Shown here: one piece after another, positions 9,070 to 18,366 of the stretch | Numbering within the stretch: the first letter of the stretch is position 1 | Layout of the letters: each line of letters begins with the position of its first letter | Source of the DNA: Ketobacter sp963922875 | GTDB taxonomy: Bacteria; Pseudomonadota; Gammaproteobacteria; Pseudomonadales; Ketobacteraceae | Length of the DNA: 64,000 nucleotides | Reading direction: 5' to 3' | Assembly (NCBI GenBank): GCA_963922875.1 | Contig: CAWUJH010000005.1 | Location: forward strand, 372,001 to 436,000 | Position numbers and translations under genes: made by a program | The notes under the pieces: generated by a model | Databases searched by the model: none | Told to the model about the DNA's origin: nothing | What the model saw: only the letters and a program-made list of their open reading frames with translations

Positions 9070-9900
9070 GTGACATCATTCGTCTGGTTAGGCCCCATTG
9101 TGGGTATTTTGCTTGGTTATTGGATGGCTGGAGGTCAAGTGGTGGGTGTATTGGGCGCCTTTATTGGTGGTTGGCTCGGTCATCAATTTGATACCTTGGT
9201 GCAATTAAGTTCCAGTGTCTATCAGTTTGCTAGTCCAAAAAGCAAAACAGAAGATTCCGTTATACAAACCGCATTCTTCGAGGCTATTTTTGTTGCCCTG
9301 GGTAGGGTTGCCAAGTGTGATGGCATTGTGACGGATGCTGAGATTCAGTGGACAACTGCCGTAATGAAGCGGATGGGTTTATCCCAGGAAAAGAAGCGTG
9401 CGGCAATAGAGTTATTTGATATGGGTAAATCGAACACCGATATTGCCGATAAATTGTTGGCATTGCGGCAAGCCTGTGGCCGTCGCACAATGCTGTTACA
9501 GATGTTTATGGAAATATTGGTTCAGTGTGCATTGGCGGATGGCAAAATGGACCAGAAAGAATGGGCTGTGCTCAGTCATATTGCTCAATCCATTCGTTTT
9601 AGAGTGACCTTTCTGGAGAAAATCGTTCGCAGCGCGCAGGCGTATCAGGATTTTCGCAGTGGCGATACGGAGTCTTCGTCACCTCAATGTGAAGTGGCTA
9701 GAGCTTATGAGTTGTTGGCGGTGAACCCGGAAGTCACCGATGTAGAATTAAAACGTGCGTACCGACGTCTCGTGAGCCAGCATCACCCAGATAAACTTAT
9801 GGCGAAGGGTATGCCGGCTGAAATGCTCGAAGTTGCGAAAGAAAAGACTCAGGCTATTAGAGCTGCTTATGAAATTATTATCGACCACCGGAATTCTTGA
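9070..9900 (+). CDS. djlA: Co-chaperone DjlA (TerB plus C-terminal J domain)
   Basis: A 276-residue membrane-anchored DnaK co-chaperone. One N-terminal transmembrane segment rich in glycine (GPIVGILLGYWMAGGQVVGVLGAFIGGWLG) is followed by a TerB-like helical domain at about 70-190 and a C-terminal J domain with HPD at 239-241 (VSQHHPDKL). The start is GTG at 9070, 10 bases after murU. The 3' end overlaps the converging gene by 23 bases. Confidence 0.92.
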   Translation: MTSFVWLGPIVGILLGYWMAGGQVVGVLGAFIGGWLGHQFDTLVQLSSSVYQFASPKSKTEDSVIQTAFFEAIFVALGRVAKCDGIVTDAEIQWTTAVMKRMGLSQEKKRAAIELFDMGKSNTDIADKLLALRQACGRRTMLLQMFMEILVQCALADGKMDQKEWAVLSHIAQSIRFRVTFLEKIVRSAQAYQDFRSGDTESSSPQCEVARAYELLAVNPEVTDVELKRAYRRLVSQHHPDKLMAKGMPAEMLEVAKEKTQAIRAAYEIIIDHRNS

Positions 9901-10720
9901 CCGTTTGTTTGCCCCAGCTGTGAATGTTTTTACCGACTAAGTGCGCGTTTTCAGCAAATTGAGCCGATGTGCCGGGTAATATTTGCTGACGGTATCTTTG
10001 ATTTAGCGGTGTAAGTCGGCGTTTTGGGTCGCTGCGTGGATTGTTGGCGGGAACCATATCAAGCACTGGCAAGGCAAAGTCTATTGCGCTTGATTCGATG
10101 GGGTAACCCTTGCTGTTGGCGGCGGGAGATGGGTCTACCAGTACCAGGCCCGCCACTTGAGGGGTCCGCCAAAAAGGCGATAATTGTGCGGCTAATGTCG
10201 CGCTGGAGCCGATAGCCACAACGATTATAGGGAGCCCTGATTGATTAGAAAGGTAGCTCAGAGCTGATCCAAGTGTTTGGTTAAAAGGATGGGCTTGGGT
10301 TAATGAAGTGGCGGCGTCCATGCTCGAGTTGGCCGGGTCGCTGACCGGAGTAGTGGGTGTTTTAGCGCTCCTTGGCAGAGGTGGAACGCTAACGCTAAGC
10401 GTGCTCCAACCGCGGTTGGAAAGTTCTCGGCGCGTGTATCTAACGACACCAGGCCAATCTGGGTTCTCACCATCGTCATGTAAAATCAGTAAATAGGCAA
10501 ACCCAGGCAGCCCTACTGCAGCACGATAGAGCGCTAATCCACTCTGATCTGACGGGTTTAGCCATAGCGCTTGAGTGGCCGGATCCTGTTGTTTTAGTAA
10601 TTCAATGAGTGCTGCCGTGTCATAGCCGTTGGCTTCTGCTGTTAGGAAGGACGAGCCGGTAGTCGTAACCAGGAACACTAGGGTCAATAGCGCTGAATTT
10701 AACCTATTCGAGACGGACAT
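9878..10720 (-). CDS. DUF3530-like secreted alpha/beta-hydrolase-fold protein
   Basis: About 280 residues from the Met at 10720, which begins a plausible signal peptide (MSVSNRLNSALLTLVFLVTTT). The frame stays open back to 10786, but that would add residues ahead of the signal. The body resembles DUF3530 proteins: AYLLILHDDGENPDWPGVVRYTRRELSNRGW, LSVSVPPLP, LPIIVVAIGSSATLA in the nucleophile-elbow position, and GLVLVDPSP. The elbow reads GSSA rather than a standard GxSxG, so catalytic activity is uncertain. The end runs 23 bases into djlA on the other strand. No substrate can be inferred. Confidence 0.75.
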   Translation of the reverse strand: MSVSNRLNSALLTLVFLVTTTGSSFLTAEANGYDTAALIELLKQQDPATQALWLNPSDQSGLALYRAAVGLPGFAYLLILHDDGENPDWPGVVRYTRRELSNRGWSTLSVSVPPLPRSAKTPTTPVSDPANSSMDAATSLTQAHPFNQTLGSALSYLSNQSGLPIIVVAIGSSATLAAQLSPFWRTPQVAGLVLVDPSPAANSKGYPIESSAIDFALPVLDMVPANNPRSDPKRRLTPLNQRYRQQILPGTSAQFAENAHLVGKNIHSWGKQTVKNSGGR

Positions 10721-10826
10721 TGTGATCCATGTTAGTAAAGGCGATAATCTCAGTATAGTTCGCGTCGGCTCCATGTGGCGGGGCATTTAGGGTACAATAG
10801 GCCGAGAATTGTTTTGGAAATCACCT

Positions 10827-11498
10827 ATGAATGAATTTTTAATTGCTCCCTCGATTTTGGCTGCGGATTTTGCCCGCTTGGGCGAAGAAGTCACGGACGT
10901 ATTAGCGGCTGGTGCAGATATTGTTCACTTTGATGTTATGGATAATCATTATGTACCCAATTTGACCATTGGGCCTATGGTGTGCAAGGCGCTCCGTAAT
11001 TATGGGATTAAAGCGCCGATTGATGTGCATCTTATGGTAAAGCCGGTTGATCGAATTATCGGTGATTTTATTGATGCGGGTGCAACCTACATCACTTTTC
11101 ATCCTGAGGCCAGTGAGCATATCGATCGCAGCTTGGCACTGATTCGCGAAGGTGGGTGTAAGGCGGGCTTGGTGTTTAACCCGGCAACACCATTGCACTG
11201 TCTCGAACATGTAATGGACAAGCTTGATATGATTTTATTGATGTCAGTGAACCCAGGTTTTGGTGGCCAAAAGTTCATTCCTCAAACCTTAACCAAATTG
11301 CGGCAGGCGCGGCAAGCAATTGATGCTAGTGGAATGGATATTCGGCTCGAAATCGATGGCGGTGTTGGTGTAAATAATATTCTGGATATTGCTGAGGCGG
11401 GTGCAGATACTTTTGTGGCCGGTTCAGCTATATTCGGCAAACCTGACTATAAAAAAGAAATTGATGCAATGCGCGCTCAATTAACCAAGCTTCAATGA
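10827..11498 (+). CDS. rpe: Ribulose-phosphate 3-epimerase
   Basis: A 223-residue TIM-barrel enzyme interconverting ribulose 5-phosphate and xylulose 5-phosphate in the pentose phosphate pathway. Motifs are APSILAADFARLG, HFDVMDNHYVPNLTIGP, DVHLMV, MSVNPGFGGQKFIP and LEIDGGVGVNNI. I start at the ATG at 10827 (MNEFLIAPSIL) rather than the in-frame codon at 10809, because family members begin just before IAPSIL. A TACAAT hexamer lies just upstream in the short gap. It forms a pair with gph, as in many proteobacteria, ahead of trpE. Confidence 0.97.
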   Translation: MNEFLIAPSILAADFARLGEEVTDVLAAGADIVHFDVMDNHYVPNLTIGPMVCKALRNYGIKAPIDVHLMVKPVDRIIGDFIDAGATYITFHPEASEHIDRSLALIREGGCKAGLVFNPATPLHCLEHVMDKLDMILLMSVNPGFGGQKFIPQTLTKLRQARQAIDASGMDIRLEIDGGVGVNNILDIAEAGADTFVAGSAIFGKPDYKKEIDAMRAQLTKLQ

Positions 11499-11514
11499 TA
11501 GCCGAGGCAAAGTT

Positions 11515-12210
11515 GTGCTGAATGGAATGACCTCGTTGTTTGCAGGCCAGCTGCCACAGCTGATAGCCTTTGATCTTGACGGTACTTTGGTGGATAGTGT
11601 ACCTGATCTGGCCGTTACTACAGACCGGATGTTGGTGGGTTTTGGGCACCGGCCTGCTGGTGAAGTAAAAGTGCGATGCTGGGTAGGCAATGGCGCGGCT
11701 AAGCTGGTGAGTAGAGCCTTGGCTGATGCCCATGGTATTGACGAGACCGAGCTGGAAGACACTTTGTCTGCTTCTGGCTTGCAGGCATTTCGTAAAATCT
11801 ACAGTGAAGAAAATGGCAAGCTCAGCCGTTTGTATCCCGGTGTAGTCGATGTTCTTGATGCGCTTAAAGGCTTAAATATCCCGTTGGTGGTGATTACGAA
11901 TAAGCCCAAAGTGTTTGCTGAGCCCTTATTAGAGCAACTGGGAATTCTGGCCTATTTTAATGCCGTGATCGGTGGGGATTGTCTGGCTGAACGTAAACCC
12001 CACCCCATGCCATTGTTGCAATGTTGCCAGTCCTACGATGTGAAGCCCGAAAACTGCCTTATGGTAGGGGACAGTTGTAATGACATTTTGGCGGCTAAAT
12101 CCGCCGGGTTTCGCAGTGCGGCGTTAACTTATGGATACAATCACGGTAAGCCTATTAGCGAATCTAATCCAGATTGGCTGATGGATGAGTTCCGAGAGCT
12201 GTTGTTGTAG
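11515..12210 (+). CDS. gph: Phosphoglycolate phosphatase
   Basis: A 231-residue HAD-family phosphatase that removes 2-phosphoglycolate formed during repair of oxidised DNA ends. HAD motifs: FDLDGTLVDS (nucleophile Asp) near 19-28, VVITNKP (motif II), a Lys in ERKPHPMPL (motif III) and MVGDSCNDILAAKSAGF (motif IV). The start may be GTG at 11515, preceded by GAGG, or the ATG four codons later. The gap to rpe is 16 bases. Confidence 0.93.
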   Translation: MLNGMTSLFAGQLPQLIAFDLDGTLVDSVPDLAVTTDRMLVGFGHRPAGEVKVRCWVGNGAAKLVSRALADAHGIDETELEDTLSASGLQAFRKIYSEENGKLSRLYPGVVDVLDALKGLNIPLVVITNKPKVFAEPLLEQLGILAYFNAVIGGDCLAERKPHPMPLLQCCQSYDVKPENCLMVGDSCNDILAAKSAGFRSAALTYGYNHGKPISESNPDWLMDEFRELLL

Positions 12211-12588
12211 GTATGTGTTGCTATAGGGTACGTGTGGCTGTTTTATTCAGGGCGATCGTTACCCTGAAAAGGCTTGAAAAAGGCGTTGGAAATTTTTCCG
12301 CGACTGGTGTATCTTTCGTCTAGTTTCAATCAAAAGATTTAAAATGCCGTGAACACTCTATTGATAAGTCCAATTTTGGCTAGTCCAACCGCAAAAATTC
12401 CTGCCGTATTTCGCTGGCGACGATGCTGGTGATTCCTCGTTTTTATTGGTTTTAGACCCGTTTTCAGTGCAGATCTGCCACTTATTTGAGCTATTTTAGG
12501 GTAACATACGACCCATACCGTGCTGGCTAGATTTTTTTGATAAAAAATAAACGGGTTGTCATGGTCTTAATTTTCACAGGCATACAAT
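12211..12588. other. Intergenic region upstream of trpE
   Basis: 378 bases with no convincing gene. A perfect 7-bp inverted repeat, TTCAGGG and CCCTGAA (12246-12252 and 12262-12268), follows gph, but no T-run comes after it on either strand, so it is not a standard terminator. I looked for a trp leader peptide with tandem Trp codons followed by an attenuator and did not find one. The trpE promoter presumably lies in the AT-rich second half. Confidence 0.4.
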
Positions 12589-14073
12589 ATGAGTCCGGAA
12601 ACATTTAGCGCACTAGCCGCCCAAGGATACAATCGAATACCTATTATGCGAGAGGCTCTAGCGGATATGGAGACGCCTCTCAGTACCTATAAAAAGCTGG
12701 CTGATCAGCCCAATACTTACTTGCTTGAATCTGTGCAGGGTGGTGAAAAGTGGGGGCGCTACTCCATTATTGGATTGCCTTGTGATACTAAGCTTACCGT
12801 GCGAGGCCACCAAGTAACCTTGCAGTCTGGCGAACACATTATTGAGCAAATAAGCGTAGAAGACCCGCTGACCTATATCGAATCCTATCAAGCCAAATTT
12901 AAGGTACCTAAGCTGGAAAATCTGCCGCGTTTCAATGGCGGGTTGGTGGGGTTCTTTGGTTACGATATCGTGCAATATATTGAAAAGCGTCTGGAAAAAC
13001 CGGCCAAGGCCGATCCTATTGATACACCGGATATTCTGCTGCTGTTGTCAGACGATATAGTCGTATTTGATAATCTGCGGGGTTCGTTGTTTGTTATAAC
13101 TCACGTAGACCCCGCCATGGAGCAGGCGTACGAAATAGCCCAGCAGCGCTTGGATGGCATTATTGAGAAACTTAAAAGGCCATTGCCGCCAGCGCCCGTC
13201 AGACCGCCTTTTGCGGTGGCCGAAGACGATTTTATATCGAGTTTTCCGCAGCCGGATTTTGAAGCCGCGGTGGAAGCCATTCGGGACTACGTACTCGCCG
13301 GCGACACAATGCAGGTGGTGATCTCGCAACGGATGACGATTCCCTACGATTTGCTTTCATTGGATCTGTATCGTGCGTTACGTTGCCTGAATCCTTCACC
13401 CTATATGTATTTTATGGATTTCGGTGAGTTCCAAGTGGCGGGCTCGTCACCTGAAATTCTGTGTCGAGTGGACCAAGGCGTGGTGACCGTGCGGCCCATT
13501 GCTGGCACCCGACGCCGCGGTAAAAATCAGGATGATGACTTGGCCATGGAAAAGGAGTTATTGAATGACCCTAAAGAATTGGCGGAACATTTAATGCTGA
13601 TTGATTTGGGTCGCAATGACGTAGGTAGAATCGCCGAAATTGGTTCAGTCAAGCTCACCAATAAAATGGAAGTAGAGCGCTATTCTCACGTCATGCATAT
13701 TGTCTCCAATGTAGAAGGTCATCTGCTGCCAGGCAAAAGCTGTATTGATGTGTTGCGAGCAACATTTCCAGCAGGCACCTTAAGTGGGGCGCCGAAAATA
13801 AGAGCTATGGAAATAATCCATGACATCGAGCCAGTAAAGCGCGGAGTTTATGGCGGCGCGGTGGGATACTTGTCCTGGCACGGTGATATGGATACCGCCA
13901 TTGCGATTCGCACTGCAGTAATAAAGGATGGGCAGCTACATATTCAGGCCGGAGCTGGCGTCGTCGCAGACTCGGTACCCGCGCTGGAATGGAAAGAAAC
14001 ACAAAACAAGGCCCGTGCTGTGTTTAGAGCGGTAGCGATGGCCGCAAATGGCCTTGTTCCGGTGGAGGATTAA
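12589..14073 (+). CDS. trpE: Anthranilate synthase component I
   Basis: A 494-residue chorismate-utilising subunit that forms anthranilate with ammonia supplied by TrpG, the first step of tryptophan synthesis. The N-terminal regulatory region includes the inhibitor-site segment LLESVQGGEKWGRYSIIG. The C-terminal catalytic domain has QVVISQRM, NPSPYMYFMDFG, GSSPEILCRV, RPIAGTRRRG, IDLGRNDVGRI, ATFPAGTLSGAPK and GGAVGYLSW. It heads trpE-trpG-trpD-trpC, each gene overlapping or nearly touching the next. A short AGG-type ribosome binding site precedes the ATG. Confidence 0.97.
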   Translation: MSPETFSALAAQGYNRIPIMREALADMETPLSTYKKLADQPNTYLLESVQGGEKWGRYSIIGLPCDTKLTVRGHQVTLQSGEHIIEQISVEDPLTYIESYQAKFKVPKLENLPRFNGGLVGFFGYDIVQYIEKRLEKPAKADPIDTPDILLLLSDDIVVFDNLRGSLFVITHVDPAMEQAYEIAQQRLDGIIEKLKRPLPPAPVRPPFAVAEDDFISSFPQPDFEAAVEAIRDYVLAGDTMQVVISQRMTIPYDLLSLDLYRALRCLNPSPYMYFMDFGEFQVAGSSPEILCRVDQGVVTVRPIAGTRRRGKNQDDDLAMEKELLNDPKELAEHLMLIDLGRNDVGRIAEIGSVKLTNKMEVERYSHVMHIVSNVEGHLLPGKSCIDVLRATFPAGTLSGAPKIRAMEIIHDIEPVKRGVYGGAVGYLSWHGDMDTAIAIRTAVIKDGQLHIQAGAGVVADSVPALEWKETQNKARAVFRAVAMAANGLVPVED

Positions 14074-14076
14074 CTG

Positions 14077-14661
14077 ATGTTGTTGATGATCGACAATTAT
14101 GATTCGTTCACCTATAACCTGGTGCAATACTTTGGTGAACTGGGGGCTGAAGTGGAAGTTTATCGCAACGACCAGATCTCCCTTGAGCGCATAGAACAGT
14201 TGGCACCGCAACATTTGGTGATTTCCCCAGGTCCCTGTACACCTACAGAAGCCGGAATTTCCATGGCTGCAATCCGTCATTTCGCCGGAACAATACCTAT
14301 TTTAGGGGTTTGTCTTGGGCATCAAAGCATTGGTAAAGTGTTTGGCGGGGAAGTAGTTCGAGCGGACGCGGTGATGCACGGTAAAACATCTCCGGTGTTT
14401 CACAATAACCAGGGAGTTTTCCAGGGTTTAAGTAATCCACTACAGGCCACACGCTATCACTCTTTGGTGGTGGCTCCAGAAAGCTTGCCTGAGTGTTTGG
14501 AAATCACGGCTTGGACGCAAACCAGCGATGGGAAAATGGATAAGATAATGGGGTTGCGACATCGAGAGCTAAATGTCGAAGGCGTTCAATTTCACCCAGA
14601 ATCAATCTTGTCGCAACAGGGCCATGAATTGCTACAGAATTTTTTGCAGGGCAAGAGATGA
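14077..14661 (+). CDS. trpG: Anthranilate synthase component II (glutamine amidotransferase)
   Basis: A 194-residue class I glutamine amidotransferase that supplies ammonia to TrpE. The catalytic triad region is visible: GVCLGHQ (nucleophile Cys near residue 79) and the FHPES His/Glu pair near 170. MIDNYDSFTYNLVQYFGELG is the usual start. In many bacteria this subunit also serves PabB, so a pabA role is possible. The gap to trpE is 3 bases and the end overlaps trpD by 4 (ATGA). Confidence 0.96.
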   Translation: MLLMIDNYDSFTYNLVQYFGELGAEVEVYRNDQISLERIEQLAPQHLVISPGPCTPTEAGISMAAIRHFAGTIPILGVCLGHQSIGKVFGGEVVRADAVMHGKTSPVFHNNQGVFQGLSNPLQATRYHSLVVAPESLPECLEITAWTQTSDGKMDKIMGLRHRELNVEGVQFHPESILSQQGHELLQNFLQGKR

Positions 14662-15728
14662 ATATACAGCAAGCGTTAAAAGTGTTACTTGAGCGAAAAG
14701 ATCTCAGTGAAGATGAGATGTCATCTGTCATGCGGGACATTATGACGGGGGGCACCACTGACGCTCAAATTGGTGCTTTCCTGATGGGTTTACGGATGAA
14801 AGGGGAAACGGTGGCAGAGATTGCGGGAGCGGCGCGTGTGATGCGCTCTTTGGCAACGCCAGTTCCTATTAATACCAAAGGTAATACCAAAGGCAAAAAC
14901 TCAATCAATTTGGTGGACACTTGTGGCACTGGTGGCGATGGCTCGCAGACCTTTAACATTTCAACCACGGCAGCCTTTGTGGTTGCCGCGGCTGGAGGCA
15001 TGGTCGCCAAGCATGGCAATCGCTCGGTATCCAGTGTTAGTGGCAGTGCTGACGTGTTGGAAAAGGCTGGGGTTAATCTCAGTTTAACACCTTCGCAGGT
15101 AGCACGGTGCGTAGAATCCTTGGGCGTAGGTTTTATGTTTGCCCCGGCTCATCACAGTGCAATGAAGTATGCCATTGGTCCGCGCAAGCAGATGGGTGTA
15201 CGTACTATATTTAATTTGTTGGGACCATTGACGAATCCTGCCGGTGCCAAACGCCAAGTGATGGGTGTTTTTGATCAGCAATGGGTACGCCCTGTTGCTG
15301 AAGTATTGCAACACCTCGGCTGCGAACACGTGTTGGTGGTTCACTCAAAGGATGGCATGGATGAAATCAGTATTGGTGCTGAAACCTACGTGGCAGAAGC
15401 CACCGCTTCAGAACTTCACGAATATGTGATTAAACCAGAAGATTTCGGCATGGATCGAGCGCCACTTGCCACTTTGGCTGTCAGCAGTGTGGAGGAAAGC
15501 CTTGCGTGTTTGAAAGCCGTTTTGAATAAAGAACCAGGTCCAGCGGCGGATATCGTTTGTTTAAATGCGGGTGCTGCACTTTATGTTTCCGGGATAGCCG
15601 ATTCCATAGCTGAAGGTGTAACTTTGGCAGAGGACGCGATTGGTAGCGGTTTGGCGATGGCAAAGTTAAATGAGCTGGTGCAGCTTAGCTCGGTAATGCA
15701 ACAAGAAAATGCGGAGCAACTGAAGTAA
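14658..15728 (+). CDS. trpD: Anthranilate phosphoribosyltransferase
   Basis: A 356-residue enzyme joining anthranilate to PRPP. Typical segments are DTCGTGGDGSQTFNISTTAAF (the PRPP-binding loop), KHGNRSVSSVSGSADVLE, FAPAHHSAMKYAIGPRKQMGVRTIFNLLGPLTNPAGA and HSKDGMDEIS. A small insertion near residues 72-82 contains a short direct repeat (NTKGNTKGKN). The ATG overlaps the trpG stop and the TAA overlaps the trpC ATG (TAATG), both signs of coupling. Confidence 0.97.
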   Translation: MNIQQALKVLLERKDLSEDEMSSVMRDIMTGGTTDAQIGAFLMGLRMKGETVAEIAGAARVMRSLATPVPINTKGNTKGKNSINLVDTCGTGGDGSQTFNISTTAAFVVAAAGGMVAKHGNRSVSSVSGSADVLEKAGVNLSLTPSQVARCVESLGVGFMFAPAHHSAMKYAIGPRKQMGVRTIFNLLGPLTNPAGAKRQVMGVFDQQWVRPVAEVLQHLGCEHVLVVHSKDGMDEISIGAETYVAEATASELHEYVIKPEDFGMDRAPLATLAVSSVEESLACLKAVLNKEPGPAADIVCLNAGAALYVSGIADSIAEGVTLAEDAIGSGLAMAKLNELVQLSSVMQQENAEQLK

Positions 15729-16531
15729 TGAGTAACACCCCTACAGTGCTTAAAAAAATAATTGAGCGAAAATGGCAGGAAATCAAAATTCGTCAGCAAC
15801 GGCATTCATTTTCTGATTTAGAGCAATTGGCGCTGGCAGCGGATCCTGTGCGAGGTTTTGCGCAAGCAATGGTTGCTCGAGTGCAGCAGGGGCAACCGGC
15901 AGTAATCGCAGAGGCAAAAAAAGCGTCACCGAGCCAGGGTGTCATTAGGGAGAACTTTGACCCAGCCCAAATCGCCCGCTCCTATGCCAAGGGTGGTGCC
16001 TGTTGCTTAAGTGTATTAACGGACCAGGATTTCTTTCAGGGGCATGAGGATTATTTAATGGCGGCAAGAAGCGCCTGTGAGCTACCGGTTATTCGCAAGG
16101 ATTTTATCGTAGATCCATATCAAGTGGTGGAAGCCAGAGGCATCAATGCTGACTGTATTTTATTGATTGCGGCGGCATTGTCAGATGCTCAAATGGAAGA
16201 GCTGGCAGCCTGCGCAAAGGCATTTAACATGGACGTATTAATTGAGGTTCATAACCATCAAGAGCTTGAGCGAAGCATGGATTTTGACTTACCTTTGCTT
16301 GGTATCAATAATCGGGATTTGCACACGTTTAAAGTGTCTCTGCAAACCACCTTGGCGTTGTTGCCAGAGATTCCCAATCATAAGACAGTGATAACTGAAA
16401 GCGGAATTCAGACACAGGACGATGTTCGTTTGATGCAGCAACATAATGTGAACGGTTTTCTCATTGGTGAAGCATTTATGCGTGCAGAAGAGCCAGGAAC
16501 CAAGCTGCAAGAACTATTCTTCGCTGATTGA
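15728..16531 (+). CDS. trpC: Indole-3-glycerol-phosphate synthase
   Basis: A 267-residue TIM-barrel enzyme closing the indole ring. Motifs are IAEAKKASPSQGVIRENFDP (catalytic Lys), SVLTDQDFFQGHEDYL, PVIRKDFIVDPYQV, LIEVHNHQELE, LGINNRDL and ITESGIQTQDDV. It is a single-domain enzyme not fused to TrpF. trpF, trpB and trpA are absent from the window, so the pathway is split, as in Pseudomonas. It ends one base before the convergent vfr/crp gene. Confidence 0.97.
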   Translation: MSNTPTVLKKIIERKWQEIKIRQQRHSFSDLEQLALAADPVRGFAQAMVARVQQGQPAVIAEAKKASPSQGVIRENFDPAQIARSYAKGGACCLSVLTDQDFFQGHEDYLMAARSACELPVIRKDFIVDPYQVVEARGINADCILLIAAALSDAQMEELAACAKAFNMDVLIEVHNHQELERSMDFDLPLLGINNRDLHTFKVSLQTTLALLPEIPNHKTVITESGIQTQDDVRLMQQHNVNGFLIGEAFMRAEEPGTKLQELFFAD

Positions 16532-16532
16532 A

Positions 16533-17165
16533 CTAACGTGTACCGTAAACCACCATGGTTTTACCTTTTACGTGAATCAAGCCTTGTTCCTCTAAATTTT
16601 TCAACACTCGGCCTACCATCTCTCTAGAGCAACCGACGATACGGCCAATTTCTTGACGGGTGATTTTTATTTGCATGCCATCCGGGTGGGTCATCGCTTC
16701 CGGTTGCTTGCACAACTCGATTAACGTGCGGGCAACACGCCCGGTAACATCAAGAAAGGCTAGATCTCCTACTTTGCGGGTGGTAGCACGTAAGCGACCG
16801 GCGATTTGAGCGCTGACCGCGAACAAAATATCAGCGTCTTCTTTGGCCAGTTGCTTGAATTTTTGATAACTGATTTCAGCCACTTCACATTCGGTTTTCG
16901 CGCGAATCCAGGCGCTGCGACCAGCCGCTTCATCAAATAAACCCATTTCCCCGAAAAAATCGCCTTCGTTTAAGTAAGCCATAATCATTTCTCTACCATC
17001 ATCGTCTTCAATGACAACCATTACGGTGCCCTTGATGATGTAGTACAACGCATCTGAATCATCGCCAGCATAGATTAAGGTGCTTTTGGCGGGATACTTT
17101 CGGCGATGACTGTGGGCAAGAAAGCCTTCAGGATCTGGGAGTAGTCGATTCGGATTTAGTGTCAT
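16533..17165 (-). CDS. vfr: cAMP-binding transcriptional regulator of the Vfr/CRP type
   Basis: A 210-residue CRP-family dimeric regulator. An N-terminal cyclic-nucleotide domain contains GDFFGEMGLFDEAAGRSAWIRAKTECEVAEI, with the cAMP-contact Glu and Arg-Ser pair of the phosphate-binding cassette. The C-terminal winged helix (ITRQEIGRIVGCSREMVGRVL) matches CRP closely in its recognition helix. Its neighbour in the divergent direction is an OsmC-like gene, as crp neighbours yhfA in enterobacteria. Vfr and CRP are the same orthologous group here; I use the Pseudomonas name. Confidence 0.92.
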   Translation of the reverse strand: MTLNPNRLLPDPEGFLAHSHRRKYPAKSTLIYAGDDSDALYYIIKGTVMVVIEDDDGREMIMAYLNEGDFFGEMGLFDEAAGRSAWIRAKTECEVAEISYQKFKQLAKEDADILFAVSAQIAGRLRATTRKVGDLAFLDVTGRVARTLIELCKQPEAMTHPDGMQIKITRQEIGRIVGCSREMVGRVLKNLEEQGLIHVKGKTMVVYGTR

Positions 17166-17521
17166 TTAAAGTCCTGGACGATTTATGATCAATTCATTTA
17201 AGAGTCTTAACGACCAGTTGGTTAGTCACATTTAAGGCCACTAAAGTTCATTATGGCTGGAAAAAACGCGCATCGCTACTATTGGCGTTGATACTGCCAA
17301 TGAAAGGGAAGCTCGCTAAGACTAACGAAAAAGTTTTTAATATCAAGATATTATAGTTGGGAATAGTGAAGTGGTTGGTGAAATTCGCAGATTAATCTCA
17401 GATTGTTGATTTTTTTGGCATTTTTGAACGGATTTCTGGTTATAAAATGCTCAGCAATATTCCACACAAGGTCAATCTAATGTGTTATCTTGCCGCGATT
17501 TGACGATTTAGGGACGGTATT
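17166..17521. other. Divergent promoter region between vfr and the OsmC-like gene
   Basis: 356 bases with no convincing open frame. A single TCACA half-site occurs at about 17226, but the other half of a TGTGA-N6-TCACA operator is missing, so autoregulation by CRP/Vfr cannot be argued. A TATAAA hexamer at 17441-17446 has no well-spaced -35 element. Confidence 0.35.
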
Positions 17522-17944
17522 ATGGAAGCGACGATTCGTTGGGCTGGCGAAGTGAAATTTGAAGCTGAATCTGGTTCAGGCCACACTATTGTGATTGATG
17601 GCCCGCCGGAACATGGTGGGAAAAATCAGGGCGTTCGGCCTATGGAGTTAATGCTGTTGGGGATAGGGGGATGCTCCTCCTTTGACGTGATACACATATT
17701 AAAAAAGTCGCGCCAGGTAGTAACCGACTGCGTTACAGAAGTTAAAGCAGAACGAGTCGATGCAGTGCCCGCTGTATTTAAGTCTATTCATCTTCACTTT
17801 AAAGTGAGTGGACAAAATCTTAAGGAAAACCAGGTGAAGCGCGCGGTTGAATTATCCGCTGAAAAATATTGTTCAGCGTCCATTATGATGGCGCAGGCTG
17901 GAGTTGAAATTACTCACAGCTACGAAATTATCGAGGCGGCCTGA
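17522..17944 (+). CDS. OsmC/Ohr family protein (YhfA-like)
   Basis: A 140-residue OsmC-fold protein. The central segment MELMLLGIGGCSSFDVIHIL carries the first conserved Cys and Glu context, and EKYCSASIMM carries the second Cys, the pair used for peroxide reduction in OsmC/Ohr proteins. The context beside vfr/crp and the sequence favour the YhfA subgroup, whose substrate is not established. It overlaps the following VOC gene by one base (TGATG). Confidence 0.85.
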   Translation: MEATIRWAGEVKFEAESGSGHTIVIDGPPEHGGKNQGVRPMELMLLGIGGCSSFDVIHILKKSRQVVTDCVTEVKAERVDAVPAVFKSIHLHFKVSGQNLKENQVKRAVELSAEKYCSASIMMAQAGVEITHSYEIIEAA

Positions 17945-18366
17945 TGATAGCGCGTCCGGGTGCTATGGGTGGGTTGCGTCATGTTGCATTATTTGTAGAG
18001 GCCTTCGAGGCCTGTGAGAGATTTTATGTAGACATCCTGGGTATGAGCGTTGAGTGGCGCCCCGACCCTGACAACCTATATTTGTCCTCCGGTTGCGACA
18101 ATCTGGCACTGCACCGTGGTGTTATCGAAGTCGCGCAAGGAGCGCGGCAAAAATTGGATCATATTGGCTTTGTTATTGATCAGCAAGCAGCGGTTGATCA
18201 ATGGTATGACTATTTGGCGGCGGCTGAGGTTACGTTGCTAACAAAGCCTAAAACCCATCGCGATGGTGCCCGCAGCTTTTATTGTCAGGATCCAGATGGC
18301 ACTATGGTGCAATTGATCTGGCACCCGCCCATTTCAGGGGGCGAATTCCAGGCGCCGAATCCCTAA
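17944..18366 (+). CDS. VOC (glyoxalase/bleomycin resistance fold) protein
   Basis: A 140-residue protein with the vicinal-oxygen-chelate fold: GLRHVALFVEAFEACERFYVDILGMSVEWRPDPDNLYL at the N-terminus and KLDHIGFVI...SFYCQDPDGTMVQLIWHP at the C-terminus. His in LRHVAL, His in LDHIGF and an acidic residue near the end are the likely metal ligands. The specific reaction is unknown. It is translationally coupled to the OsmC-like gene and its last four bases overlap the convergent phosphatase gene. Confidence 0.85.
   Translation: MIARPGAMGGLRHVALFVEAFEACERFYVDILGMSVEWRPDPDNLYLSSGCDNLALHRGVIEVAQGARQKLDHIGFVIDQQAAVDQWYDYLAAAEVTLLTKPKTHRDGARSFYCQDPDGTMVQLIWHPPISGGEFQAPNP

Noticed and set aside
12211..12588. 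A trp attenuator with leader peptide upstream of trpE
   Set aside because: No short frame with tandem Trp codons and no terminator-type stem with T-run; the only clear dyad (12246-12268) lacks a T-run.
17222..17230. CRP autoregulatory site upstream of vfr
   Set aside because: Only one half-site (TCACA) is present.
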